Of a stretch of 61,720 bases of DNA, positions 38,624 to 47,246 are shown in pieces; positions within the stretch are counted from its first letter, which is position 1; each line of letters opens with the position of its first letter. The notes below the pieces were generated by a model. The model searched no databases and was not told the origin of the DNA. It saw only the letters and a list, made by a program, of their open reading frames with translations. Origin of the DNA: Oscillospiraceae bacterium. GTDB taxonomy: Bacteria > Bacillota > Clostridia > Oscillospirales > CAG-382. A program made the position numbers and the translations under genes. The stretch lies in the NCBI GenBank assembly GCA_015063885.1, contig SVTH01000013.1, forward strand, positions 1 to 61,720, given 5' to 3'.

Positions 38624-40501
38624 ATGAAAACACAGGACTTCGGCTTCTATAAAGTAGGCTGCGGCGTCCCCCGCATCAAGGTGGCAAACCCCGCCTACAA
38701 CGCAGGGGAGATTATCAAATTGATGCAGCAGGCAAAGGAAGCGGGCTGCTCCGTGCTGGTCACTCCCGAGCTGTCTCTTTCCGGCGCAACCTGCGGCGAC
38801 CTGTTCTATCAGCGTTCTCTTTTGAACGCCTGTGAAGCAGCGATGGAAACCATTCTGGAAGCCTCAAAGGGTTCTTCCATGATCACCGTGGTAGGCCTTC
38901 CCGTGGCATGTGCGGGCAAACTGTATAACTGCGCCGCCGTGGTACAGGACGGACTTTTGCGCGGCTTTACGCCCAAGTCGATCCTTTCCCCGCGGGACAC
39001 CTGTTTTACCTCCGGTAAGGAAGATGAACTGTTCTTTTGCGAATGCGTATCTTATTGTGACCGTGCGGTCTACGATTGCGGTGACCTGCGTTTCGGTATC
39101 GTTTTCGGCAGTGAGCTTTACGCTCCCGATTCTCCCGCCGCAAAGCTTGCGGCAGAGGGTGCCAATCTGATCATCAACCTCGCTTCCGAAAACGAGCTTC
39201 CCGGTACGGAGCAGGGCAGAGAACTGCAGATCTGCGCCCAAAGCGAACTGCTGACCTGCGGCTACGCCTATTGCGGCGCCGGGGTGTACGAATCCACCAC
39301 CGATCAAGTTTTTGCGGGGGCTGCCCTCCTTTGCGAAAACGGCAAGACCTTGAAAAAAGGGGAGCTGTTCCGCAGAGATACCCATCTCACCACCGCCGTT
39401 TTCGATTTGCAAAAGATGGATTCTCTGCGGATGAAGCGCGGAGGATTTGACGGAAAGGAACACCATTTCGTCAGAGATATCCTCAAGCTTCCTCCCATGG
39501 AGCTTTCCGCATACGACGATCCCGTGGATCCCGATCCCTGTTTGCCCCGTGATCCTGCATGGTGCGATACCACCCTTGCCATCCAGACCGCAGGCCTTGC
39601 CAAGCGGATGGAGCACATCGCCGCGAAGAAGATGATCCTGGGCGTTTCCGGGGGCTTGGATTCCACCCTTGCCTTGCTGGTGGCCGTCAACACCGCCGAC
39701 CTGCTGGGTCTGCCCCGTGAGAACGTTTTGGGTATCACCCTGCCGGGCTTCGGTACCTCCGACCGCACTTACCAAAACGCCGTGAACCTGATGAAGGCCC
39801 TAGGCATCACCCTGCGGGAGATCTCCATTGCCGACGCCGTCCGCCGGCATTTTAAGGACATCGGCCAGGAGGAATCTGTCCACGACGTGACCTACGAAAA
39901 TTCCCAGGCTCGAGAGCGTACCCAGATCCTTATGGATCTTGCCAACAAAGAAAACGCCGTCTTGGTGGGTACGGGCGACCTTTCCGAGATCGCCATGGGC
40001 TGGTGCACCTACAACGGGGACCATATGTCCATGTACGGCGTCAACGCAAGCATCCCCAAGACCCTGATGCGCCATATGGTGACCCACGTGGCAAACACCA
40101 TGGGCGGGGAAGCGGGCGCCATCCTGCATGATATTGTGGACACTCCCGTCAGCCCCGAGCTGTTGCCCCCCGACGGAGAAGGGAACATCGCCCAGAAGAC
40201 CGAGGATAAGATCGGACCTTACAGATTGCACGACTTCTTCCTCTACCATTTCTTCTCCTTCGGCTTTGCTCCCGAAAAGATCTCCTTCCTGGCGAAAAAG
40301 GCTTTTGAGGGAATTTACGACGAAGCGACCATTGACCGATGGCTGAAGACCTTCCTGCGCCGCTTCTTCACCTCTCAGTTCAAGCGCTCCTGCTCTCCCG
40401 ACGCTCCCCAGGCGGGACCCATCTCCCTGTCTCCCCGCGGCGGCTTGCGTATGCCCTCCGACAGCGACTTTGCCCTTTGGATGGAGGCATTTGAAGGATA
40501 A
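38624..40501 (+). CDS. nadE: NAD+ synthase, two-domain type with altered glutaminase site
   Basis: This enzyme completes NAD+ synthesis by amidating nicotinic acid adenine dinucleotide. An N-terminal nitrilase-like glutaminase domain (about 1-290) and a C-terminal synthetase domain (about 300-625) are present. The synthetase has the P-loop GVSGGLDSTLALLVAV and GTGDLSEIAMGWCTYNGDH, so it should be active. In the glutaminase triad Glu49 (TPELSLSG) and Lys118 (TPKSILSP) are kept, but the usual EICED cysteine position reads RFGIVFGSELYAP with Gly162. It may therefore use free ammonia rather than glutamine. At 625 aa it has normal length. Confidence 0.94.
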   Translation: MKTQDFGFYKVGCGVPRIKVANPAYNAGEIIKLMQQAKEAGCSVLVTPELSLSGATCGDLFYQRSLLNACEAAMETILEASKGSSMITVVGLPVACAGKLYNCAAVVQDGLLRGFTPKSILSPRDTCFTSGKEDELFFCECVSYCDRAVYDCGDLRFGIVFGSELYAPDSPAAKLAAEGANLIINLASENELPGTEQGRELQICAQSELLTCGYAYCGAGVYESTTDQVFAGAALLCENGKTLKKGELFRRDTHLTTAVFDLQKMDSLRMKRGGFDGKEHHFVRDILKLPPMELSAYDDPVDPDPCLPRDPAWCDTTLAIQTAGLAKRMEHIAAKKMILGVSGGLDSTLALLVAVNTADLLGLPRENVLGITLPGFGTSDRTYQNAVNLMKALGITLREISIADAVRRHFKDIGQEESVHDVTYENSQARERTQILMDLANKENAVLVGTGDLSEIAMGWCTYNGDHMSMYGVNASIPKTLMRHMVTHVANTMGGEAGAILHDIVDTPVSPELLPPDGEGNIAQKTEDKIGPYRLHDFFLYHFFSFGFAPEKISFLAKKAFEGIYDEATIDRWLKTFLRRFFTSQFKRSCSPDAPQAGPISLSPRGGLRMPSDSDFALWMEAFEG

Positions 40502-40528
40502 AAAACATTCATTTCCCCTCCCTGCTTC

Positions 40529-40557
40529 TTGACAAAGAAGAACGGAAGGAGTATAAT
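40529..40557 (+). promoter_or_regulatory. Perfect consensus promoter of gltX-glnS
   Basis: TTGACA (40529-40534), 17 nt, TATAAT (40552-40557), 32 nt upstream of ATG 40589. Confidence 0.92.
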
Positions 40558-40588
40558 AATAAGAACACTTAACAAGAAAGGCTTTGCC

Positions 40589-42271
40589 ATGAATACAGAA
40601 CTGCTGGCGGAACTGCTGTTTCCGCAGATCACAAAATCCGTAGAGGACTACGAGGCGCAATATCCGCCCCGTAACCTTCCCGAGGGTGCCAAGGTCACCC
40701 GTTTCGCTCCCAGCCCCACCGGCTTCGTCCACTTCGGCGGTATGTACCAGGTGATGATCGGGGAACGTCTCGCCCACCAATCCGGGGGCGTGTTCTACCT
40801 GCGCATCGAGGATACCGACGCCAAGCGTGAGGTGGAGGGTGCGGCACAGGGTGTTATCAAGACCCTTGCCCATTACGGCGCAGAGTTTGACGAGGGCGCT
40901 TCCATCGGGGAAGACGGCTCCATCGTCAGCAAGGGCATCTACGGCCCTCATAAGCAGTCCCAGCGTGCGGAGATCTATCAGACCTACGCCAAGAAGCTGG
41001 TGAAGGAAGGCAAGGCCTACCCCGTGTTCACCACCGCCCAAGAGCTGGAGGAAGCCCTGGCCGTGGATAAGAAGACGGAAAACAAGACCAAGGACTGGTC
41101 CGCCACCGCTGAGGAGGCCCGCAAGGAAATGCTGGCCAACCGTGAGATCACCATTGAGCAGGTACAGGCAGAGCTGGCCGCAGGCCACCCCTTCGTTCTG
41201 CGCATCCTGTCCGACGGAGACGGGGAAAAGAAGGTAAAGGTGGTCGACCAGATCAAGGGTGCCCTGGAGCTGCCCGAGAACGACGAGGACTTCGTTTTGC
41301 TGAAGTCCGACGGCATTCCCACCTACCATTTCGCCCACGCCGTGGACGATCACCTCATGGGCACCACCCACGTCATCCGCGGGGAGGAATGGCTCCCCAG
41401 CCTGCCCAAGCATCTCCAGCTGTTCCGCTATCTGGGCTTCCGTGCTCCCAAGTACCTCCACACCGCACAGGTGCTGCGTCTTGACGAAAACGGCAACAAG
41501 AAAAAGCTCTCCAAGCGTGACATGGGCGCCAAGATGGAGGACTACGACGCACTGGGCTATCCTCCCGTCAGCGTCATCGAGTACCTGATGACCCTGTTGA
41601 ACTCCAACTACGAGGAATGGCACGCCGCCAACCCCGCCCTGCCTTATACGGAGTTCCCCGTTACCATCAAGAAGCTTTCCACCTCCGGCTGTCTCTTTGA
41701 TTTCAACAAGCTGGACGACGTTTCCAAGAACGTCATCTCCCGCATGACCGCCGAGGAAGTATACGCCTACGTCCTGGCCTGGGCGAAGGAGTACGACGCT
41801 CCCTTTGCCGAGACTCTGGAATCCTGCAAGGACCGCGCCATCGCCGCCTTCGCCATCGGCAGAGGAGGCAAGAAGCCCCGTAAGGACTTCGCCACCTGGG
41901 CGGAGGCCAAGAAGTTCATCTCCTTCTTCTTCCCGTCCTATTACGCCATTGAGGACGAGATCACAGCCTTTGCCAAGGAGGATATCAAGGCGGCTCTCAC
42001 TAAGTTCGAAGCCACCTATTCCGAAGCCGACGATTCCGCCGCCTGGTTCGATAAAGTGAAGGCCATCGCAGAGGAACTGGGCTATTGCTCCAACATGAAG
42101 GAGTACAAGGCCAATCCCGATGCCTACCCCGGCAACGTAGGTGATATCAGCACCTTCATCCGCGTGGCACTGACGGGCAGAACCAATTCTCCCGACCTTT
42201 ACACCGTGATGCAGATCCTGGGCAGAGAGGAAGCTCTTTCCCGTATCCATTCTTACTACGAAGGACTTTGA
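40589..42271 (+). CDS. gltX: Glutamate-tRNA ligase
   Basis: This class I aminoacyl-tRNA synthetase charges tRNA-Glu. The HIGH-like motif is in FAPSPTGFVHFGGMY (about 40-54) and the KMSKS-like motif is KKLSKRDMGAK near 310. At 560 aa it is longer than the usual 480-490 aa; extra length lies in the region around 90-160 and at the C-terminal anticodon-binding part. ATG 40589 has GAAAGG upstream; the frame extends 20 codons upstream through the promoter and is not used. It is followed 2 nt later by glnS. Confidence 0.94.
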   Translation: MNTELLAELLFPQITKSVEDYEAQYPPRNLPEGAKVTRFAPSPTGFVHFGGMYQVMIGERLAHQSGGVFYLRIEDTDAKREVEGAAQGVIKTLAHYGAEFDEGASIGEDGSIVSKGIYGPHKQSQRAEIYQTYAKKLVKEGKAYPVFTTAQELEEALAVDKKTENKTKDWSATAEEARKEMLANREITIEQVQAELAAGHPFVLRILSDGDGEKKVKVVDQIKGALELPENDEDFVLLKSDGIPTYHFAHAVDDHLMGTTHVIRGEEWLPSLPKHLQLFRYLGFRAPKYLHTAQVLRLDENGNKKKLSKRDMGAKMEDYDALGYPPVSVIEYLMTLLNSNYEEWHAANPALPYTEFPVTIKKLSTSGCLFDFNKLDDVSKNVISRMTAEEVYAYVLAWAKEYDAPFAETLESCKDRAIAAFAIGRGGKKPRKDFATWAEAKKFISFFFPSYYAIEDEITAFAKEDIKAALTKFEATYSEADDSAAWFDKVKAIAEELGYCSNMKEYKANPDAYPGNVGDISTFIRVALTGRTNSPDLYTVMQILGREEALSRIHSYYEGL

Positions 42272-42273
42272 TT

Positions 42274-43914
42274 ATGATAGAAGCAACCAATTTTATCGAA
42301 GAAGCCATCAACCTGGACCTTGCGGAGGGCAAGGCGGAAACCGTTCATACCCGTTTCCCTCCCGAGCCCAACGGCTACCTCCACATCGGCCACTGTAAGG
42401 CGCTGACCATCGACTTCGGCACCGCCTTGAAGTACGGCGGCCTTTGCAACCTGCGTATGGACGACACCAACCCCACCAAGGAAGATACCGAGTACGTGGA
42501 CGCCATTCAGGAGGACATCCGCTGGCTGGGCTTCGATTGGGGCGACCGTTTCTTCTACGGCTCCGATTATTTCGAAAAAGACTACGAGTTTGCCGTGGAG
42601 CTGATCAAAAAGGGCCTGGCTTACGTTTGTGAGCTCACCCCCGAGCAGTTCCGCGAGTACCGTGGCGATTTGAGCCACCCCGCCGTTTCTCCCTACCGTG
42701 ACAGACCCATGGAGGAGAACCTGGATCTCTTCGCCCGCATGCGGGCAGGGGAGTTCCCCGAGGGTAAATACACCCTCCGCGCCAAGATCGACCTGGCCAG
42801 CGGCAACTTCTGGATGCGTGACCCCGTCATCTACCGCATCAAGTACGCCCACCATCACCGCCAGGGGGATAAGTGGTGCATCTATCCCACCTACGACTTC
42901 GCTCACCCCATTCAGGACGCTCTGGAGGGCATTACCCACTCCATGTGCTCCCTGGAATTTGAGATCCACCGTCCCCTCTACGACTGGGTGGTGCAGAACG
43001 TTTCCGTTCCCCACAAGCCCCGTCAGATCGAGTTCGCCCGCCTGAACCTGACCTACACCGTTATGAGCAAGCGCTTCCTGCGCTCTCTGGTGGAAGGCGG
43101 CCTGGTGGACGGATGGGACGATCCCCGTATGCCCACCCTCTGCGGTCTCCGCAGACGGGGCTACACCCCCGCCTCCATCCGTGACTTCTGCAGCCGTATC
43201 GGCGTGGCAAAGTCCGACAGCCTGGTAGACATCGCCCTGCTTGAGCACTGCGTTCGGGAGGATCTCAACGAGACCGCCCTCCGCCGTGTAGCGGTGCTGG
43301 ATCCCATCCGCGTGGTGGTGGAAAACTACCCCGAGGACAAGGTGGAGTATTTCGAGCTCCCCAACAACCCCAAGGACGAGACCGCAGGCACCCGTAAGGT
43401 TGCCTTCACCAAGGAGCTGTATATCGACTCCTCCGACTTCGCATTAGAGCCCCCTCCTAAGTTCTTCCGCCTCAAGCCCGACGGGGAAGTCCGTCTCATG
43501 GGCTCCTACATCGTGAAGTACAAGTCCTGCAAGACCGACGAGAACGGCAAGGTCACCGAGATCACCGTCACCGCCGACCTGGAAAGCGGATGCGGCAACC
43601 CCGTGGACGGCCGTAAGATCAAGGGCACCATCCATTGGGTATCCGCTACCGAATCCGTAGAGACCGACGTGTATCTCTACAACCGCCTGTTCACCATCGA
43701 GAACACCGGTGCCATCCCCGAGGATAAGACCTACGACGATTATATCAATCCCGAGTCTGAGGTGAAGCTCACCGGCTGCCGTGTGGAAAAAGCCCTTGCG
43801 GAAGCACAGCCCGGGGAGAAGTTCCAGTTCGTCCGTACCGGCTATTTCGCCAAGGACACCAAGCGGAACGCATTTTTGCGCATCGTAGAGCTGAAGGACA
43901 GCAAGAAGTTCTGA
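42274..43914 (+). CDS. glnS: Glutamine-tRNA ligase
   Basis: This class I synthetase charges tRNA-Gln directly. RFPPEPNGYLHIGHCKAL (about 28-45) contains HIGH and TVMSKRFLRSLVEGG contains the KMSKS equivalent. The C-terminal beta-barrel domains (about 335-546) are of the GlnRS type. It starts 2 nt after the gltX stop, with AAGGA in the end of gltX. Most Firmicutes lack GlnRS and amidate Glu-tRNA-Gln through GatCAB; here a dedicated enzyme is present beside GltX. Confidence 0.96.
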   Translation: MIEATNFIEEAINLDLAEGKAETVHTRFPPEPNGYLHIGHCKALTIDFGTALKYGGLCNLRMDDTNPTKEDTEYVDAIQEDIRWLGFDWGDRFFYGSDYFEKDYEFAVELIKKGLAYVCELTPEQFREYRGDLSHPAVSPYRDRPMEENLDLFARMRAGEFPEGKYTLRAKIDLASGNFWMRDPVIYRIKYAHHHRQGDKWCIYPTYDFAHPIQDALEGITHSMCSLEFEIHRPLYDWVVQNVSVPHKPRQIEFARLNLTYTVMSKRFLRSLVEGGLVDGWDDPRMPTLCGLRRRGYTPASIRDFCSRIGVAKSDSLVDIALLEHCVREDLNETALRRVAVLDPIRVVVENYPEDKVEYFELPNNPKDETAGTRKVAFTKELYIDSSDFALEPPPKFFRLKPDGEVRLMGSYIVKYKSCKTDENGKVTEITVTADLESGCGNPVDGRKIKGTIHWVSATESVETDVYLYNRLFTIENTGAIPEDKTYDDYINPESEVKLTGCRVEKALAEAQPGEKFQFVRTGYFAKDTKRNAFLRIVELKDSKKF

Positions 43915-43940
43915 AATCCCACCCTTACGAGGTACCACCT

Positions 43941-45077
43941 ATGCAGTACGATTGGATCATAGTGGGCGCGGGGATGACCGGCGCCGTTGCGGCACGTACC
44001 CTGGCGGAAGCGGGGAAGAACGTGCTGATCCTGGAAAAACGGGAGCATATCGCAGGCAACGCCTACGATGAGCTTGACGACGCAGGGGTGCTCATCCACC
44101 GCTACGGTCCCCATATCTTCCACACCAACGACGAGGAGGTGTGGCAGTTCCTCTCCCGCTTCACGGAGTGGCGCACCTATCGCCACAAGGTGCTGGCGGA
44201 GATTGACGGGGAATATATGCCCGTGCCCTTCAACCTGAATTCTATGGTCATCGCCTTCGGCTTCCGTAAGGCGGAGCAGATGAAGAAGGCTTTGTTCGAG
44301 AAATACGGCGAGGGCAACGACGTTTCCATCACGGAGCTCCGTTCTGCGGAAGAGCCTCTTCTCTGCGAGCTGGCGGAGTTCGTGTACGAGAACGTGTTCA
44401 AATACTACACCGTGAAGCAATGGGGCGTGAAGCCGGAGGACATCGATCCCGCCGTTACCGCCCGTGTGCCCGTACGCCTTTCCAAGGTGAACGGTTATTT
44501 CACCGACAAATACCAAGGTATGCCCGCAGACGGCTATACCGCCATGTTCGCTTCCATGCTGGACCATCCCGCCATCACCGTGCGGCTGAACACGGATGCC
44601 CGTGACCTGCTCACCTTCTCGGAAGGGAAGCTCCTCTTCGAGGGCGCACCCTTCGGCGGCAAGGTGCTTTACACCGGCCCCCTGGACGAGCTCTTCGGCT
44701 ACGCCTTCGGCAGATTGCCCTACCGCTCTCTGGACTTCAAGTTCGAGACCTTGAAAAAAGAGTACGCCCAGCTTTGCGGCACGGTGAACTACACCGTCAG
44801 CGAGGACTATACCCGTATCACCGAATTCAAGCATCTCACAGGGCAGAAGTGCCCCGTGACCACCATTATGAAGGAGTATTCCAAGTCCTGCGGGGAAGAG
44901 GATATCCCGTATTACCCCGTGGCCAACGAGGGATCCCTCGCCCTGTACGCCCGTTACCTGGCCGAGGCGGAGAAGTATCCCGCTTTGGTTTTGGGCGGCA
45001 GACTTGGGGAGTTCCGCTATTACAACATGGATGCCGCCGCCGCCAGTGCGTTGCGTCTGTGCCGTAAGCATTTGTAA
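43941..45077 (+). CDS. glf: UDP-galactopyranose mutase
   Basis: This flavoenzyme converts UDP-galactopyranose to UDP-galactofuranose for cell-surface glycans. The FAD-binding opening YDWIIVGAGMTGAVAARTLAEAGKNVLILEKREHIAGNAYDE is intact. Further family motifs are RYGPHIFHTNDEEVWQFL and FKYYTVKQWGV. C-terminal VLGGRLGEFRYYNMDAAAASAL is the active-site Arg region. At 378 aa it has family length. Next comes a glycosyltransferase gene (19-nt gap), which suggests a galactofuranose-containing polymer. Confidence 0.97.
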   Translation: MQYDWIIVGAGMTGAVAARTLAEAGKNVLILEKREHIAGNAYDELDDAGVLIHRYGPHIFHTNDEEVWQFLSRFTEWRTYRHKVLAEIDGEYMPVPFNLNSMVIAFGFRKAEQMKKALFEKYGEGNDVSITELRSAEEPLLCELAEFVYENVFKYYTVKQWGVKPEDIDPAVTARVPVRLSKVNGYFTDKYQGMPADGYTAMFASMLDHPAITVRLNTDARDLLTFSEGKLLFEGAPFGGKVLYTGPLDELFGYAFGRLPYRSLDFKFETLKKEYAQLCGTVNYTVSEDYTRITEFKHLTGQKCPVTTIMKEYSKSCGEEDIPYYPVANEGSLALYARYLAEAEKYPALVLGGRLGEFRYYNMDAAAASALRLCRKHL

Positions 45078-45096
45078 TTTTTAAGGAGAAACCACC

Positions 45097-46128
45097 ATGT
45101 CGGATGAACAGAAGCTCATAACCTTCGTCGTCCCTTGTTATAACTCGCAGGCATATATGCGCAAGTGCATCGACAGCCTGCTTCCCGCGGAGAAGCATTG
45201 TCAGATCATCATTGTTGACGACGGCTCCACCGACGAGACCGGGGCCATTGCCGACGCTTACGCCGAAGCTCACCCCGAATGTATCGAGGTGGTGCATCAG
45301 CCCAACGGCGGCCACGGAGAGGGGATCAACAGCGGCCTTGCCCGCGCAAAAGGTCGCTACTTCAAGGTGATAGATTCCGACGACTGGGCAGATCTCAACG
45401 CCCTGAACCGGGTGGTAAATACCCTCCTGTATCTGGAAAGGGACGGCGGCGTGGATCTGATGATCTGCAACTACGTTTACGAACAGCTGGAGACGGGCTA
45501 CCAAAAGGTTATTCGCTTTGCCAACGCCTTGCCCAAAGACCGGGTCATTACCTGGGCGGACACCAAGGGCTTCCATATCACCCAGCAGCTTTCCCTCCAT
45601 TCCTGCATCTACCGCACTGAGACCATCCGCAAGAGCGGGCTTCACCTTCCCCGCAAGGTTTTTTACGAGGACAACCTGTTCGTTTACACCCCCTTGCCTT
45701 ACGTGAAAACGCTGTGTTACTTAGACGCGGATTTCTACCGCTACTACGTGGGCAGAGAAGGGCAGTCCATGGCCCAGGTAGGGAAGCGTTCGGGAGATCA
45801 ACGCTTGGTCTCCACCCGCATCTTTGCCGCTCACGATATTGACGAGATCCGTAAGCGGGACAGAAAGCTTGCCAAGTATCTCCACCATTCCATGAGCTTC
45901 ATGCTCATCGTTGCCGTGATCTTCACCCGCATCGGGCACGGCAAGGAAGGGGACAAGCTGGTGAAGGAGTTCTGGGACGGGCTCATCGAGATCAATCCCA
46001 AAAAGGCCAAGAAGATGCGTGTGTTCAGCCGCGCAGGGGTGCTGATTCTCTCCATGCCCGGGCCCATCGGCCGCTGGCTCTGCAGATTCTTCTTCTGGTT
46101 CTCCCACAAGCTGGTTCCTTTTAACTGA
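45097..46128 (+). CDS. Family 2 glycosyltransferase
   Basis: A GT-A fold begins FVVPCYNSQAYMRKCIDSLL, followed by IIIVDDGSTDETG and the metal-binding DxD in KVIDSDDWADLNAL (about 92-105). The later region RTETIRKSGLHLPRKVFYEDNLF contains the ED of the acceptor site. A C-terminal hydrophobic stretch (about 305-343) may attach it to the membrane. It is encoded directly after glf, with a GGAG Shine-Dalgarno sequence. It is a candidate galactofuranosyl or other surface-glycan transferase; the acceptor is unknown. Confidence 0.93.
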   Translation: MSDEQKLITFVVPCYNSQAYMRKCIDSLLPAEKHCQIIIVDDGSTDETGAIADAYAEAHPECIEVVHQPNGGHGEGINSGLARAKGRYFKVIDSDDWADLNALNRVVNTLLYLERDGGVDLMICNYVYEQLETGYQKVIRFANALPKDRVITWADTKGFHITQQLSLHSCIYRTETIRKSGLHLPRKVFYEDNLFVYTPLPYVKTLCYLDADFYRYYVGREGQSMAQVGKRSGDQRLVSTRIFAAHDIDEIRKRDRKLAKYLHHSMSFMLIVAVIFTRIGHGKEGDKLVKEFWDGLIEINPKKAKKMRVFSRAGVLILSMPGPIGRWLCRFFFWFSHKLVPFN

Positions 46129-46138
46129 GGTTTTTGCA

Positions 46139-46186
46139 GGGGACGCCGTCCCCCGCACCCCCTGCTCAAGGGACCCATCCCTTGAG
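46139..46186. repeat. Two intergenic hairpins after the glycosyltransferase gene
   Basis: GGGGA/TCCCC (46139-46153) and a 9-bp hairpin CTCAAGGGA/TCCCTTGAG (46165-46173 with 46178-46186). The second, with GGGATTC next to it on the minus strand, resembles the hairpin at 20228-20257. Confidence 0.7.
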
Positions 46187-46211
46187 AATCCCGTATTGTG
46201 AATATAAAATT

Positions 46212-46250
46212 ACGCCCTTTCGTTCTCACGAACGAAAGGGCGTTGTTTAT
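46212..46250. terminator. Bidirectional terminator
   Basis: A 14-bp perfect stem (46212-46225 with 46230-46243) with a 4-nt loop is followed by TTGTTTATT on + and by AATTTTAT on minus. Confidence 0.85.
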
Positions 46251-46280
46251 TGTATGCTTCCATATTACTTTGAGAATCCC

Positions 46281-47003
46281 TCACAACCGATCGAAGAAGG
46301 AATACTCCGATTCTCCGGTAAGCTCCATACAGCGGACGCCGGGGAACCCCTTTAACAAATGCAGAAGCTTTTCGGCGGCTTCCGATTCCTTGGGCAAGTC
46401 CAGGAGATAACAGCAAAGCTGTCTGCGGGAGTGCTGGAGCGGCGTAATACCGCTGACCACGGATAGGGAGAAGAGCTTACGCTCCAAGGGCATCCCGCAG
46501 AGCTTGCGGAATCGATTCTTGATATACGCCTTTTGCCCTTTCCAAGGTAAGCCTCGGTAGGAGGACTCTGCCTTTGCGGGAAGCTCGCCCGAATAGACGT
46601 TCAAAAGGATCCGACCGGGAGAATAACGGTAAGAAATGCCTTCGATGGATGAAAAACTCCTGTCAAAAATCAGCTCGCATTCTTTCCCCACACAGACGTA
46701 AATTCCTCGGGTGGTCAAGACCATCCATTTTTGATTGGCACCCCATGAAAAGAGCTCCATCAGGACGGATAACAGCATGCCGCCTGCCCATACGCTTAAA
46801 AAGAATACCTCAATCTTGGTAAAAGGACGGCGGATCAGCAAAACGAAGACAAGCCCCACGGAGAGAACCGCGATCAGCAGGATGAAAACCCTCCACGGAA
46901 GGTGGGTGCGCAGCTTCTCCACCGCCACAAACTCTTCCCAATCCAAGAAATGCTTCTGCAAATGTTCTTTATGCTTTTCCCAATAGGCAAGATCGTTTTT
47001 CAT
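46281..47003 (-). CDS. Hypothetical membrane protein with two N-terminal helices (240 aa)
   Basis: A charged N-terminus (about 1-33) is followed by two hydrophobic segments (about 36-57 and 66-86). The rest looks cytosolic: WMVLTTRGIYVCVGKECELIFDRSFSSIEGISYRYSPGRILLNVYSG could be a PH-like beta domain. No family is recognised. The gene is alone, with its own promoter and terminator. Confidence 0.75.
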   Translation of the reverse strand: MKNDLAYWEKHKEHLQKHFLDWEEFVAVEKLRTHLPWRVFILLIAVLSVGLVFVLLIRRPFTKIEVFFLSVWAGGMLLSVLMELFSWGANQKWMVLTTRGIYVCVGKECELIFDRSFSSIEGISYRYSPGRILLNVYSGELPAKAESSYRGLPWKGQKAYIKNRFRKLCGMPLERKLFSLSVVSGITPLQHSRRQLCCYLLDLPKESEAAEKLLHLLKGFPGVRCMELTGESEYSFFDRL

Positions 47004-47030
47004 TGCTCTCCTCCTTTCTTTTTCAAACCC

Positions 47031-47059
47031 AGTATAGCATATAACTTCTATCTTGTCAA
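47031..47059 (-). promoter_or_regulatory. Promoter of the membrane protein gene
   Basis: On the minus strand TTGACA (47059-47054), 17 nt, TATACT (47036-47031). Confidence 0.88.
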
Positions 47060-47110
47060 GTCCATTTGCACGCTTTTTATAGTCAAACGACCATCATCTT
47101 TCTTCCTCCT

Positions 47111-47182
47111 CCGAAAACGACAGTTTTCGGCATTGAGGTTTTCGGGGGGAGTGGGGGGTGCTTTTTTCTAAAAGCACCCCCC
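47111..47182 (-). repeat. Dispersed hairpin element, copy 4
   Basis: On the minus strand a 13-bp hairpin (47182-47170 with 47165-47153, core GGGGTGCTTTT) is followed by CCCCGAAAACCTCAATG and an 8-bp hairpin (47130-47123 with 47118-47111, CCGAAAAC TGTC GTTTTCGG). Both modules of the element are complete in this copy. Confidence 0.8.
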
Positions 47183-47198
47183 ACAAACTCGTCCCCCC

Positions 47199-47230
47199 AA
47201 AAAAACAAGGAGTGCTTTTGGCACTCCTTG
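47199..47230 (-). terminator. Terminator of pnp
   Basis: A 10-bp perfect stem (47206-47215 with 47221-47230) and seven Ts on the minus strand. Confidence 0.9.
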
Positions 47231-47246
47231 CGTATCTTTGATTCAA

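Noticed and set aside
39800..42250. Minus-strand 816-codon open frame over nadE and gltX
   Set aside because: The product is Gly/His/Leu-rich with no domain; both + strand genes beneath it are full-length known enzymes with promoters and ribosome sites.
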